A model generated the notes under the pieces. It made no database searches. It worked only from the letters and a program-made list of their open reading frames with translations, and had not been told where the DNA came from. The position numbers and the translations under genes are program-made. 64,000 bases of DNA. Origin: a bacterium. GTDB lineage: Bacteria; Desulfobacterota; JAPLJL01. Positions 44,707 through 53,456 of this stretch are shown piece after piece. How positions within the stretch are numbered: position 1 is the first letter of the stretch; each line of letters opens with the position of its first letter. Where the stretch lies: NCBI GenBank assembly GCA_028713675.1, contig JAQTNV010000012.1, positions 1 to 64,000 on the forward strand, read 5' to 3'.

Positions 44707-45825
44707 TTATTCCCCCGGCGTCCAATAGCTTTCCACCGCCAGATTCTCCAGATCCAGCACAACGATATCCCCGGACTCGTAGCCGGTCACCAGGGCCCGG
44801 CCCGGCTCCGGCCCGATCATGATCTCGGAGGGTCCTTTTCCCCGTTCCACCTTGCCTTCCGTCTTGAGGGTGCTGATGACTTTTATGGTTTCCCCTCTTT
44901 CCCGGTCCAGGACCCAGATTTCGTCGCGCTTCGGGGAACTCAGGAAGAAACGGGAGCCCTGGCTTTCCAAGTCAAACGGATATACTCCCTCGCCCAGGGG
45001 GATCGCCCCCTCGAGACCGGCGGTCGGGTTGAAATAGAGAAGGGCCTGGGGCGAGCCGGCGGCGATGTAAACTCCTTCCGCTCCGACCCAGAGAGCCCGG
45101 GCCCTCATTAACGGCACGGTCCCCGGGCTCACCCCGGCAAAATATGACTGCAGGGCCGGGGGGGAGAGGCTGAGGAGATAGACGTAGTTCCCGCTGTCGG
45201 GAGTCACCCAGACATGGTCGCCGGCGGGATTAAAGCGGACCCGGATGGGATAAACCGAGCCGAGGGATACCCGGCCGAGCTCGCTGTCCGCCCCGGCGTG
45301 GTAAAAAATCACGTCTCCCGATCCGGTCGCCGCCACCGCGACTGTCCCGTCCAGGGGGCTGATGTCCAGGCCGAACGGGTCCGACCCCCCCCGCCCCTTT
45401 TCGCTGGCCTCGCCGCTGATGGGGATCACCCGGAGGAAATGCACGTCTTCACCTTCGATCCGGAAAACCAGAAGGCTGTCCTGCAATCTGTCGGTCAGAT
45501 AGAGGAAACCCCGGACGGGATCGGCTTTGACCTCCCCGAGGTAAGAGTAATTTACCCGATCGAAAACCAGCGGGATCACCGCTTTTTGCTCCCGGGCCCT
45601 GGAAAAGAGGGTCAGAAACGCCGAGCAGTAAATCCCCCGGGCGTTGGAACTCGCCACCACGATGGTCTGGTCAAACCAGGTGGTTCCCAGGGGATATTCC
45701 AGCCGGCTGTAGTCGGCCGGAACCGGCTGACAGATCCGGGAATCGCTCGAGCATCCCCCGAGGAATGCGAGCAAAATCACCCCGGTCCAGCCGCAGATTT
45801 TCCGTCCCGCCCGTTTCAACCTCAT
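44707..45825 (-). CDS. Beta-propeller-like lipoprotein, origin cluster, second
   Basis: This 372-residue lipoprotein has a clear signal with lipobox (GVILLAFLGGCSSDSRIC; lipidated cysteine at about 25). The mature part has repeated propeller strands (GFLYLTDRLQDSLLVFRIEG; FGLDISPLDGTVAVAATGSG; RFNPAGDHVWVTPDSGNYVY; EIWVLDRERGETIKVISTLK). Such proteins often act as envelope scaffolds. It is 19 bases after jag and 14 bases before the next propeller gene, all in one direction, so it seems part of the rpmH-mnmE transcript. This insertion into the origin cluster is unusual. Confidence 0.75.
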   Translation of the reverse strand: MRLKRAGRKICGWTGVILLAFLGGCSSDSRICQPVPADYSRLEYPLGTTWFDQTIVVASSNARGIYCSAFLTLFSRAREQKAVIPLVFDRVNYSYLGEVKADPVRGFLYLTDRLQDSLLVFRIEGEDVHFLRVIPISGEASEKGRGGSDPFGLDISPLDGTVAVAATGSGDVIFYHAGADSELGRVSLGSVYPIRVRFNPAGDHVWVTPDSGNYVYLLSLSPPALQSYFAGVSPGTVPLMRARALWVGAEGVYIAAGSPQALLYFNPTAGLEGAIPLGEGVYPFDLESQGSRFFLSSPKRDEIWVLDRERGETIKVISTLKTEGKVERGKGPSEIMIGPEPGRALVTGYESGDIVVLDLENLAVESYWTPGE

Positions 45826-45844
45826 CCTCGCTTTTCGATAATTG

Positions 45845-46270
45845 CTAATCGGGAATGATGTGCACCATTTTTTCCCAGCCTTCCCCTTCGCTCTCGGTTT
45901 TCATCCCTTTTTCCTTGCTCACGAGCTGGTGGATTATTCTTCTCTCCGCCGGTAAAAACGGTCCCAGGGTTACGGGTTCGCCCCGTTGTCTGACCCGGGC
46001 AATGGCCCGGAGGGTCATTTCCTCAATCTGCTGCTTCTGCCGCTCCCGGTACCCGCCGCAATCCACCCGGACGGCGCGCTCGCCCCCGACGATGACCCGG
46101 ATGATCCACTCGAGCGCTTCCAGGGTCCGGCCTTTTCTCCCGATCAGGATGCCTTCCTCGGAGTTGATCTGGAGACACGTCTCCCCTTCCCGGTCCTCGC
46201 GCCGGACCGGGGCGGGAAAACCCATCTGGCGGAGGATATTTTCCAGAATTACTTCTGGTTGCTCGCTCAA
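45845..46270 (-). CDS. jag: Jag/KhpB RNA-binding protein
   Basis: The 141-residue protein has a KH-like domain with the loop GILIGRKGRTLEAL (about 40-53) and a C-terminal R3H domain (ERRIIHQLVSKEKGMKTESE). Jag/KhpB proteins bind RNA and in many bacteria follow yidC. The N-terminal Jag_N domain of Gram-positive members is absent. It overlaps the end of yidC by four bases, so translation is coupled. Function in this lineage is inferred. Confidence 0.9.
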   Translation of the reverse strand: MSEQPEVILENILRQMGFPAPVRREDREGETCLQINSEEGILIGRKGRTLEALEWIIRVIVGGERAVRVDCGGYRERQKQQIEEMTLRAIARVRQRGEPVTLGPFLPAERRIIHQLVSKEKGMKTESEGEGWEKMVHIIPD

Positions 46271-47901
46271 GCTTTTTTCCTCACCTTCAGGTTCTGCGGT
46301 TTCTGGGCCTCCCCCGCAATCGTGCGGTTGACCCAGAATTGCTGGGCGATGGAAAGGATATTGTTCACCAGCCAGTAGATCACCAGTCCCGAGGGAAAAC
46401 CCCAGAACATGAAGGTGAAAATCAACGGCATCAGCATCATGATCTGGGCCTGGCGCGGATCCCCCACCTGGGGAGAGAGCTTCTGCTGGAGATACATGCT
46501 CCCGCCCATGAGCAGGGGCAGAAGCCGGAAGGGAATCGTGACCCCCAGAATCGGGAGGTCCAGCAGATGCTCGGGCGCGGAGAGATCGTTGACCCAGAGG
46601 AAAAAGGGCGCGTGCCGGAGCTCAATCGAATACATCAGGGCCTGGTAGAGGGCGATGAAAATGGGGATCTGGATGAGGATGGGCAGGCACCCGCTGGCGG
46701 GGTTGATCTTCTCCTGTTTGTAGAGGTTCATCATTTCCCGGCTGAGACGCTCCTTGTCCCCCTTGTATTTTTCCTGGATTTCCTTGAGCTTGGGCTGGAC
46801 CACCTGCATTTTTTTCATCGATTTCATGCTGATCTGGGTGAAGGGGTAAAAAAGGATCTTGATCAGGAAAGTCAGAAGGATGATGGCGACCCCGTAATTT
46901 TTCACCCCGCGATTGAGCCATTTCAGCAGGGCCAGGAGCGGCCGGGCGATGGACCCGAACCACCCCAGGTTAATGGCCCGCTCGAGTTCCACCCCGGCGG
47001 AGGCCAGGATATCCAGATCCTTGGGTCCGCTGAAAATCGACAGGCTGCTCTCCCCCTTCGGGAGCTTGAGATACACCACCACCTTTTCCCCTTCGGCGTC
47101 CTGCCTCCGGCTGATCCGGAGGGCCGAGCCCGGCGGCGGAACGAAGGCGATCATGAAATACTTGTTCTCAAACCCCGCCCAGCGGACTCCCTCCGGGAAG
47201 ACCTGGGTGGAGCTGAGCTTGTCGAGCGGAAAGCGCTTCACGTCCCGGTTGATCAGGGCCACGGCCTCGGTGAAAGTTCCTTCTTCCTGGTAGCTGCCCC
47301 GCTTGCCTTTGACCACCTGGCTTTCGGTCACCACCGAGAGGGAGGTGGTCCCGGTCGCGGGCCCGGCGTAGCTCAGGTCCCAGAGGTAGGATCCCGGGTG
47401 GAACTGGTATACCCGGATGCCTCCCTTCCGGTCCTCGGGTTCCAGGATAACCTTGGTCTCCCCGGCCAGGCGGATTTCCTCCGCCGGCGAGGTGTATTTC
47501 ACCGCGTAGTCCCCCGTCTCATCCTGTTCGTTCAGGAAGTTGACGGGAATGTATCCCCCGGGCCCGGCCAGTTCCACCAGGTTGATCGGGGGCGATCCCG
47601 GCTTGACCTGCTTGCGGTATTTCTCGAGCGCGAGGGTCCGGATTCTGGCCCCGGTCAGATCGATGTCCATCTGGAGAAGTTCTCCGGAGATCCTCAGGCT
47701 CTGGCCCACGGTTTTCTCCGAGACAAACTGCGGCGGGGACAGGGCCTCCCGGACAATGGGGACCGGGGCTTTTTCCGTGACCGCCTCGGTCGGAGCGGGC
47801 TGGTTCTTCGGGTTTTTCTTCGGATTACCGATAAAAAATATCTGGTAGAGAAATACGATCAGCAGGGAAAGCACTACCGCGATGATGGCTCGTTTTTCCA
47901 T
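46267..47901 (-). CDS. yidC: Membrane protein insertase YidC
   Basis: YidC inserts proteins into the inner membrane, alone or with Sec. The 544-residue protein has an N-terminal membrane helix (IIAVVLSLLIVFLYQIFFIG), a large periplasmic domain (about 60-325) as in Gram-negative bacteria, and the conserved C-terminal core with several helices (YGVAIILLTFLIKILFYPFT; GCLPILIQIPIFIALYQALM; FMFWGFPSGLVIYWLVNNIL). The core includes the hydrophilic-groove arginine region. It begins 15 bases after yidD and overlaps jag. The tail is basic. Confidence 0.96.
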   Translation of the reverse strand: MEKRAIIAVVLSLLIVFLYQIFFIGNPKKNPKNQPAPTEAVTEKAPVPIVREALSPPQFVSEKTVGQSLRISGELLQMDIDLTGARIRTLALEKYRKQVKPGSPPINLVELAGPGGYIPVNFLNEQDETGDYAVKYTSPAEEIRLAGETKVILEPEDRKGGIRVYQFHPGSYLWDLSYAGPATGTTSLSVVTESQVVKGKRGSYQEEGTFTEAVALINRDVKRFPLDKLSSTQVFPEGVRWAGFENKYFMIAFVPPPGSALRISRRQDAEGEKVVVYLKLPKGESSLSIFSGPKDLDILASAGVELERAINLGWFGSIARPLLALLKWLNRGVKNYGVAIILLTFLIKILFYPFTQISMKSMKKMQVVQPKLKEIQEKYKGDKERLSREMMNLYKQEKINPASGCLPILIQIPIFIALYQALMYSIELRHAPFFLWVNDLSAPEHLLDLPILGVTIPFRLLPLLMGGSMYLQQKLSPQVGDPRQAQIMMLMPLIFTFMFWGFPSGLVIYWLVNNILSIAQQFWVNRTIAGEAQKPQNLKVRKKA

Positions 47902-47916
47902 GTTGGTTTTTAATCC

Positions 47917-48156
47917 TTAACCGGCCTTTCGGACCGGATCGTACCCTCCCCGACTCCAGGGGTGGCACCTTAATACCCGACGGAAAGCCAGCCAGAGTCC
48001 CGGCCGGATCCCCCGGGTGATGATCGCCTCCCGGGCGTATTCGGAGCAGGTGGGATAATACCGGCAGGCCGGCGGAAAAATCGGGGAGAGGAAGATCTGG
48101 TAAAACCGGATCAGGCCGAGCAGGATCTGCTTCGCCGCCTCCGTCACCTTATTCAT
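47917..48156 (-). CDS. yidD: YidD, membrane protein insertion efficiency factor
   Basis: This small protein (79 residues) has the complete family sequence: [31 protein letters not shown] with the three conserved cysteines, then [23 protein letters not shown]. It assists YidC. The ATG at 48156 lies inside the end of rnpA and overlaps it by eight bases, the usual arrangement; a longer open frame upstream is only overlap. yidC follows after 15 bases. Confidence 0.93.
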   Translation of the reverse strand: MNKVTEAAKQILLGLIRFYQIFLSPIFPPACRYYPTCSEYAREAIITRGIRPGLWLAFRRVLRCHPWSRGGYDPVRKAG

Positions 48157-48448
48157 CCCGGCGGATCTCCCTGCTGATTTTCTTCCCCGCTTGCTCCAAG
48201 ATTTCTCCCAATCTCTGAAACCCGAGCTGCTCGCTCCCCTCCCCGGCCCGGATGACCAGGTCCAGACGCTGCGCGAACCAGGCCGGGTGCAGCCGCAGCA
48301 GTTCCCGGATTCTCCGGCGGATCCGGTTCCGCCGGACCGCACTCTGGACTTGCCGGCGGCCGATCACCACCGCCCTGACCCCAACCGATCCGGGCTGGTA
48401 AATAAAAGTCAGGGGGACCATCCGGAGGCGGTTTCCTCCCGTAATCAC
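48149..48448 (-). CDS. rnpA: Ribonuclease P protein component, 5' end uncertain
   Basis: RnpA is the protein partner of the RNase P ribozyme that trims tRNA 5' ends. The core [20 protein letters not shown] then [14 protein letters not shown] (the RNR motif) is clear. The first usual start codon in frame is a GTG at 48448, giving 99 residues. However, the same frame continues upstream without stop and encodes [17 protein letters not shown], the missing N-terminal helix of the family. No ATG, GTG or TTG lies in that stretch before the rpmH stop; an ATC at 48493 is preceded by AGGGG and would give 114 residues, the normal length. Confidence 0.9.
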   Translation of the reverse strand: MITGGNRLRMVPLTFIYQPGSVGVRAVVIGRRQVQSAVRRNRIRRRIRELLRLHPAWFAQRLDLVIRAGEGSEQLGFQRLGEILEQAGKKISREIRRDE

Positions 48449-48509
48449 GTCCCTGATCTCCCGGCTCTTATTCTTCCTGGCTGGGGTGGAGATTGTTTGC
48501 TTTCCCCTG

Positions 48510-48662
48510 CTACTTGTCGCGATTTGCCGTGACGGACAACCGCTTCCGGCCCTTGGCCCGGCGGCGGCTGAGTACTTTCCTTCCGCCCGGGGTCGCCATC
48601 CGCGACAGGAATCCGTGCGTTCTGACTCGCCTGAGATTATGAGGCTGGTAGGTTCTCTTCAT
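48510..48662 (-). CDS. rpmH: 50S ribosomal protein L34
   Basis: This is a 50-residue basic protein, [20 protein letters not shown] onward, with the L34 signature ([20 protein letters not shown]) and the usual RLSV near its end, extended here by TANRDK. AGAGGAAAGAGG precedes the ATG. L34 is part of the large ribosomal subunit. It is first in the rpmH-rnpA-yidD-yidC-jag run and divergent from dnaA, the common bacterial origin arrangement. Confidence 0.97.
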   Translation of the reverse strand: MKRTYQPHNLRRVRTHGFLSRMATPGGRKVLSRRRAKGRKRLSVTANRDK

Positions 48663-49025
48663 TATTTCCTCTTTCCTCTGATAAAATTACTCTCTATAAT
48701 AACGACTTCCCCCGCTTTATTGTCAAGATCACGGGAGGAAAAATTTTTTACCCCCAAGCTCTTGAAATCTTATTTTATCGTGATAGATTATTCAACTTAA
48801 AATCATCTCCGACTGGCAGTTTGGAGTTATCCACAACTGTTGATAATTCTGTTTAAGACGTAAAAGGGCTTGCCACCGACGGAAGAGAAACCGCGGTCGG
48901 GGATTTTATCGGGGGAAGCCGGGAGGGAAGGCCCCGCCCGTTTTGACGAAAAGGCGGCCCCGCGCTCCGGCTTTTCTTCCCCGGTTTTCGAAAAAATCAG
49001 GATGAGCAACGGCAGGTAAATCAGC
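48663..49025. promoter_or_regulatory. rpmH-dnaA intergenic region, origin-proximal, with DnaA boxes
   Basis: A perfect DnaA box TTATCCACA (48827-48835) is followed at once by TGTTGATAA (48839-48847), the reverse of the variant box TTATCAACA, so the two face each other. An AT-rich stretch (about 48740-48800) lies next to them. This is probably one half of a bipartite oriC. No gene is seen between rpmH and dnaA. Confidence 0.75.
48696..48726 (-). promoter_or_regulatory. Candidate promoter of the rpmH operon
   Basis: TTGACA (48726-48721) is a perfect -35 element. TATTAT (48701-48696) follows after 19 bases, with a TTATTA alternative at 18. The start codon is 34 bases further on. Confidence 0.45.
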
Positions 49026-50339
49026 ATGCATAAGACGATCTGGGAAAAAAGCAAGGAATCCCTCCGGGAGAAGATCGGGGCGGAAAACTTCGATGTCTGG
49101 TTTGACCAGAGCCGTCCCCTGGAGCTCCGGGAGGATAATTTCGTGCTCGAGGTGAAGAACCAGTTTCAGAAGGAGTGGATCGAGGAGAACTACCGCTCTT
49201 TCATCAGCACCAGCCTGAGCCAGGTCGCGCGCAAGCCGATCCAGTTCACGGTGGTGGTCAAGCCGGAAGTCCCGGCGGAACGGAAGAAGACCCTCCGCAC
49301 GGTGAAAACCCCCGGGTATATTCTCGACTCCAACTACACCTTCGAAAAATTCAAGGTCGGGCCGAGCAACCAGTTCGCCCATGCCGCCGCCCTGGCGGTT
49401 TCGGAAAATCCGGGCGGCAACTACAATCCCCTTTTCCTCTACGGCGGGGTCGGGGTGGGCAAAACCCATCTCCTGACCGCGATCGGCCACCGCATCCTCA
49501 AGAATTTTTCCGATTCCCGGCTGATTTTCATCCCCGCCGAGCATTTCGTCAACGAAATGATTAATTCCATCCGCTTCGAGAAGATGTCGGAATTCCGCTC
49601 CAAGTACCGGGACAACTGCGATGTCCTGCTCCTGGATGACATCCAGTTCATCGCCAGCAAGGAAAGAACCCAGGAGGAGTTTTTCCACACCTTCAACTCG
49701 CTCTACAGCCTTAAGAAGCAGATCGTGATCACCTGCGACCGTTTTCCCAAGGAGATGGAAGCCCTGGATGAAAGGCTGCGTTCCCGCTTCGAGTGGGGCC
49801 TGATCGCGGACATTCAGCCTCCCGAAATCGAGGTCAAGATCGCCATCCTGAAGGAAAAGGCGGAAACCAACGGGATCACGCTTCCCGATGATGTGGCCCT
49901 GTTCCTGGCCAACACCGCCTCCTCCAACATCCGGGAGCTGGAGGGCTCGCTGATCCGGATCAGCGCCTTCGCCAGTTTTTATAACAGCGAGATCAACCTG
50001 GATTTTGCCAAGAAGGTCTTTAAAAACATTTCTTCCCAGAGCGAGGGGGTCCCCGTTTCCATCGAATCCATTCAAAAGGCGGTGGCCACCCATTTCAACT
50101 TGAAGATCAGCGATTTGAAATCCACCCGCAAGCTGAAAACCTTTACCGTGCCCCGCCAGATCGCCATGTACCTTTCCCGGAAACTTACCAATGCCTCCTT
50201 TCCGGAGATCGGCAATAAGTTCGGCGGCAAAGATCATTCCACGGTCATCCATGCCACCAAGAAAATCAAGAAACAGATTGAAGACAATATCCAGCTCAGT
50301 ATGACCATTGAAAGAATCACTAAAGATCTCAAGGGGTGA
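49026..50339 (+). CDS. dnaA: Chromosomal replication initiator protein DnaA
   Basis: DnaA melts the origin and loads the helicase. The 437-residue protein has the N-terminal helicase-interaction domain (1-75), the AAA+ domain with GGVGVGKTH (140-148, Walker A) and LLLDDIQF (201-208, Walker B), sensor arginines (ERLRSRFEWG), and the C-terminal DNA-binding domain with KLTNASFPEIGNKFGGKDHS and TVIHA, which recognises DnaA boxes. The linker domain II is short. It is divergent from rpmH and followed by dnaN. Confidence 0.97.
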   Translation: MHKTIWEKSKESLREKIGAENFDVWFDQSRPLELREDNFVLEVKNQFQKEWIEENYRSFISTSLSQVARKPIQFTVVVKPEVPAERKKTLRTVKTPGYILDSNYTFEKFKVGPSNQFAHAAALAVSENPGGNYNPLFLYGGVGVGKTHLLTAIGHRILKNFSDSRLIFIPAEHFVNEMINSIRFEKMSEFRSKYRDNCDVLLLDDIQFIASKERTQEEFFHTFNSLYSLKKQIVITCDRFPKEMEALDERLRSRFEWGLIADIQPPEIEVKIAILKEKAETNGITLPDDVALFLANTASSNIRELEGSLIRISAFASFYNSEINLDFAKKVFKNISSQSEGVPVSIESIQKAVATHFNLKISDLKSTRKLKTFTVPRQIAMYLSRKLTNASFPEIGNKFGGKDHSTVIHATKKIKKQIEDNIQLSMTIERITKDLKG

Positions 50340-50546
50340 TTACTTGTTGATAAAATATAGGATAGAATAAAAACTTATAAACACCCTTTTTAAATGAGAC
50401 TGATAACTTCAAAACCTGTCATCCTGTTTATCAACAGAAATTTTTATGAGATGATAAGTAGTTGAACCATTATGCCGTTCTTTATGAACATATTTACTTT
50501 TACGATATTTATTTTTATAAATTAAAAAATACAAAGGAGGTAGTAA
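50340..50546. promoter_or_regulatory. dnaA-dnaN intergenic region, probable second half of oriC
   Basis: This 207-base AT-rich gap contains the DnaA-box variants TGTTGATAA (50345-50353, reverse), TTATAAACA (50375-50383) and TTATCAACA (50428-50436). The last 90 bases are strongly AT-rich and would unwind easily. With the boxes upstream of dnaA this suggests a bipartite origin. Confidence 0.7.
50493..50521 (+). promoter_or_regulatory. Candidate dnaN promoter
   Basis: TTTACT (50493-50498) and TATAAA (50516-50521) are 17 bases apart, about 25 bases before the dnaN start, leaving room for the AAAGGAGGT site. Confidence 0.45.
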
Positions 50547-51737
50547 ATGAGAATAAAAATAAACCAGAAAGATCTTCTTCAGATGCTTTATATCACTCAG
50601 GGCGTTTCTGAAGTTATTGAGGTAAAGCCGATTCTTTCGCATTTACTGTTCAGCGCTTCCAAGGACAGCCTGTCCCTGGTCGCCACCGGCCTGGATATCG
50701 CCATCAGCCTGGAAAGAAAAGTAAAAGAAGGTTTTCTAGAGATCGGGGAGGAGGGCGGGATCGCGCTTCCGGCCAAGCGTCTTTATGAACTGGTCAAGGA
50801 ATTGCCGGAAGGGGTCATTGATATTAAAACCAAGGAAAATTTTTGGGCGGAAATTCATTATCCCTCGCTGGGTCAGAAGAAGATGAATCTGGTCCAGTTG
50901 ATGGGATTGAATCCTGCGGAGTATCCCAAGCTTCCGACTTTTGAGTCAGATGCGGAAGAAATCAAATTAAATTCCAAGAGCCTGATCAATATGGTGGAAA
51001 ATACCATCTTTGCGACCTCCCGGGATGAAAGGCGCCAGTATCTGCAGGGAATTTATTTCTGCTCTTCCGGGGATGATAAGGAAAAACAGGAAGTCGGGAT
51101 CAAAATGGTCGCGACGGACGGGCACCGGCTGGCCATGATCAACGGGAAAGCGGAAGGAAAAAGCGGGGGTAAGGTTTTAAAGAAAGGGGTGATCCTGCCC
51201 AAGAAAGGCATCCAGGAGGTCCGGAGGATCGTCGGCTATATCGAAGGTCTGAAAGAAGGGGAGGCGGAGACCGTTAAAATGAACGTTATGTCCAACCTGG
51301 GGCGGATCCAGATCGGGAACGACTCGATTTTTATCCGCTTCATCGAGGGAGAATACCCGGACTATAACGCCGTAATTCCCAAGGAGGAAAGGAATCAGGC
51401 CAAGGTCCTGAAACAGAACCTGATTAAATCCCTCCGCCGGGCCACGGTCCTCTCCACCCGCGAGATCCAGGGCCTGAAAATCAAGATGGAGAAAAGTAAC
51501 CTGATCGTTCATTCCCAGCACCCGGACACCGGGGAAATCCGCGAGGAGATCCCGGTGGAATACAAAGGAAAAAATATTGAGATGAATTTTAACTCCCACT
51601 ACCTGAGCGAGGGGCTGGAATCTTTCAGCGATGATACGGTTACTCTGGATTTCGGGGACGATCTTTCCCCGCTGGTGATCTCGGGCAAGGAAGGAAGAGA
51701 ACACCTGGTCCTAATCATGCCGCTCCGGAACGACTAG
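50547..51737 (+). CDS. dnaN: DNA polymerase III sliding clamp (beta subunit)
   Basis: The beta clamp holds the replicative polymerase on DNA. The 396-residue protein has three similar clamp domains (breaks near 130 and 255), family segments such as VATDGHRLAMINGKAE and a C-terminal HLVLIMPLR, the common MPMR-like end. An excellent AAAGGAGGT site lies five bases before the ATG. The 5' third has lower GC than the rest. A strong terminator follows. Confidence 0.96.
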   Translation: MRIKINQKDLLQMLYITQGVSEVIEVKPILSHLLFSASKDSLSLVATGLDIAISLERKVKEGFLEIGEEGGIALPAKRLYELVKELPEGVIDIKTKENFWAEIHYPSLGQKKMNLVQLMGLNPAEYPKLPTFESDAEEIKLNSKSLINMVENTIFATSRDERRQYLQGIYFCSSGDDKEKQEVGIKMVATDGHRLAMINGKAEGKSGGKVLKKGVILPKKGIQEVRRIVGYIEGLKEGEAETVKMNVMSNLGRIQIGNDSIFIRFIEGEYPDYNAVIPKEERNQAKVLKQNLIKSLRRATVLSTREIQGLKIKMEKSNLIVHSQHPDTGEIREEIPVEYKGKNIEMNFNSHYLSEGLESFSDDTVTLDFGDDLSPLVISGKEGREHLVLIMPLRND

Positions 51738-51776
51738 TCAGAGATCCTCAATTAAGGTTTTCCATTTCTTTGTAAT

Positions 51777-51805
51777 TGCCCGATTTATCGGGCAATTTTA
51801 TTTTG
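51777..51805 (+). terminator. Intrinsic terminator after dnaN
   Basis: A perfect nine-base-pair stem TTGCCCGAT/ATCGGGCAA with a TT loop is followed by TTTTATTTT, 39 bases past the dnaN stop. Confidence 0.9.
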
Positions 51806-51909
51806 TAGGGGAGGGCCTTTGCGTGCCCCGTCATAGGCGGGGAGGGGAGCCCATGGAGCCGACCGCTCGGGTTGGACAGGGGGGCGTTGATTCTAGCTGG
51901 AATAAAAAA

Positions 51910-51937
51910 GAGGCCCTAATCACGGGCCTCTTTTTTT
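51910..51937. terminator. Bidirectional terminator between dnaN and the barrel protein gene
   Basis: The stem GAGGCCC/GGGCCTC is flanked by AAAAAA on the left and TTTTTTT on the right, so it can end transcripts from either side. It lies 25 bases beyond the stop of the minus-strand barrel gene. A GGGGAGGG...GCGGGGAGGGG repeat (51810-51850) precedes it. Confidence 0.85.
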
Positions 51938-51961
51938 CAGGAACCGGAGACAAATTTAAAT

Positions 51962-52633
51962 TTAAAAGCTGACTTCCATACCAGCCCCAATCATTAATAA
52001 GAAAATATCAATGAATTTCAAATTCAATTCCATAGAAATATTTTCATTAATAAAATATCCAACCCCTCCACCTAAATAACCAATCGGGAAAGGAAGGACT
52101 TCAGACCTATGCCATTGCCCACTGCCACCATTATCTTTCATCGCTAATCCGAGACCAAATCCCAATCCCAAAATAGGAGTTAGCGGATTCTCAAAAAGAC
52201 GAAATTTAACCTGCGGAACGAAAGAAACAAGACTAACATTATCCCCGCCATCTGGATCTACATTTTTGTATTCCACATGGTATTGAAATCCTAAACCAAC
52301 CTGTATTTTTTTCTTGGCCCAATAACCTAGGTTTAAACCTAAAACAGGAGTTTCCATACGAAGAGTAGAATTATCAAAAATAATTAAGTGAGCATATCCT
52401 CCTTCTACTCCCATAGATATCCTGTGCGCTACATCAGGATTCGTAATTTTTTTAATGGGAGCAGAAACAGGTGATGAATAACCTATAGATGATGGGAAAT
52501 ATCCGTCCTTATTCTGCGCAATCTGATATTGTACCTGGGCCAAGCTGTATTTTTGATAAGGGGTATCCGCTTTTCCCTGGTCGGGGACGAAACTAATAAG
52601 CGATAAAAATATAATTAAAGTTTGGAGGCCCAT
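51962..52633 (-). CDS. Outer-membrane beta-barrel protein
   Basis: This 223-residue protein has a signal peptide (GLQTLIIFLSLISFVPDQGKA) and then alternating strands typical of a small outer-membrane barrel (GLNLGYWAKKKIQVGLGFQY; PILGLGFGLGLAMKDN; IGYLGGGVGYFINENISMEL), ending in the C-terminal phenylalanine (GMEVSF) recognised by the BAM complex. The gene is more AT-rich than its surroundings, a sign of possible transfer. The specific role is unknown. Confidence 0.7.
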   Translation of the reverse strand: MGLQTLIIFLSLISFVPDQGKADTPYQKYSLAQVQYQIAQNKDGYFPSSIGYSSPVSAPIKKITNPDVAHRISMGVEGGYAHLIIFDNSTLRMETPVLGLNLGYWAKKKIQVGLGFQYHVEYKNVDPDGGDNVSLVSFVPQVKFRLFENPLTPILGLGFGLGLAMKDNGGSGQWHRSEVLPFPIGYLGGGVGYFINENISMELNLKFIDIFLLMIGAGMEVSF

Positions 52634-52781
52634 CTTTTTGTCATCATACCCCAGCGGGTGCAGGGGTCAAATAAAAACTTTCCCCAGTAAAGAGGCGGGC
52701 TAAATTCTTATGTATGGATTTTACTGGGAAAAAAGTCAGGCGGCATCCGGCTTAAGTTAGTCTTGAAAGATAAGAGCCAAG

Positions 52782-53456
52782 TTACCTCAATATCTCCTCA
52801 AGCTCTTTGATATTTTCGTTTTTAAGGGTTCTCAGGACCTTTTTTCTCCAGGAAAGTGGCATGCTTTGGAACTTTTCCTTTATCTCTTCGCTTTGGCCTG
52901 ATTCCATGAGGGCACGAAGGACTGAAATAGCCTCTCCGACCTCTTTCTCAGCTTTTGCCTCGCTCTTTCTCCGGCCGGAGATTATGAGTTTATGCAGACC
53001 AAACGCGGCAGGGTGGGGAACATTTATCCGTAAGTTTCCCGATTTGATGGTGATTGTATTTCGTAAAAGATAATCGAGAAACCGCAGGGATTGAGCATTC
53101 ATGCCGAGATGGGAAAGGGGGTAAGGCTTATCGGTTCCTTTTCCTCGTTCCGGGACGAGGAATTCGATCATCATTTCCGGGTGCTCCAGCCTTAAATACC
53201 CGCTCGCGGAAAACGTCGGGATAAACCCGTCTTCCTTTAAAAGTTTTACGATATCAACCTTCTTGTTTGTTTTTGTGATTCGGGGCACAAGAAAGTCAAT
53301 ATCTCTAGTGCGGATTGAAGGCTGGAATATTTCCGGGGAAAAATATTCCCTGTAAAAGAGCAGGCACCAGCTTCCCACCAGCACGAGATCTTCCAGGATT
53401 CCGGCGTCCTGAAAGCGTTTCAGCACTTCATTAAGCAGAGCGTATTTCTTTTGCAT
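52782..53456 (-). CDS. Nucleotidyltransferase of a toxin-antitoxin-like pair
   Basis: The 224-residue protein has the nucleotidyltransferase signature LVGSWCLLF (G28-S29) followed by RTRDIDFLVPR with D52 and D54 as the metal-binding pair. It resembles the NTP_transf_8/AbiEii-type proteins that often act as toxins. The ATG at 53456 lies within the end of the preceding small gene, with a 26-base overlap, so the two are coupled. The promoter of the pair carries a double inverted-repeat operator. The target is unknown. Confidence 0.75.
   Translation of the reverse strand: MQKKYALLNEVLKRFQDAGILEDLVLVGSWCLLFYREYFSPEIFQPSIRTRDIDFLVPRITKTNKKVDIVKLLKEDGFIPTFSASGYLRLEHPEMMIEFLVPERGKGTDKPYPLSHLGMNAQSLRFLDYLLRNTITIKSGNLRINVPHPAAFGLHKLIISGRRKSEAKAEKEVGEAISVLRALMESGQSEEIKEKFQSMPLSWRKKVLRTLKNENIKELEEILR

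Noticed and set aside
46339-47913. Plus-strand open frame of 524 codons opposite yidC
   Set aside because: It is an antisense shadow of a well-recognised gene and has no plausible start site.
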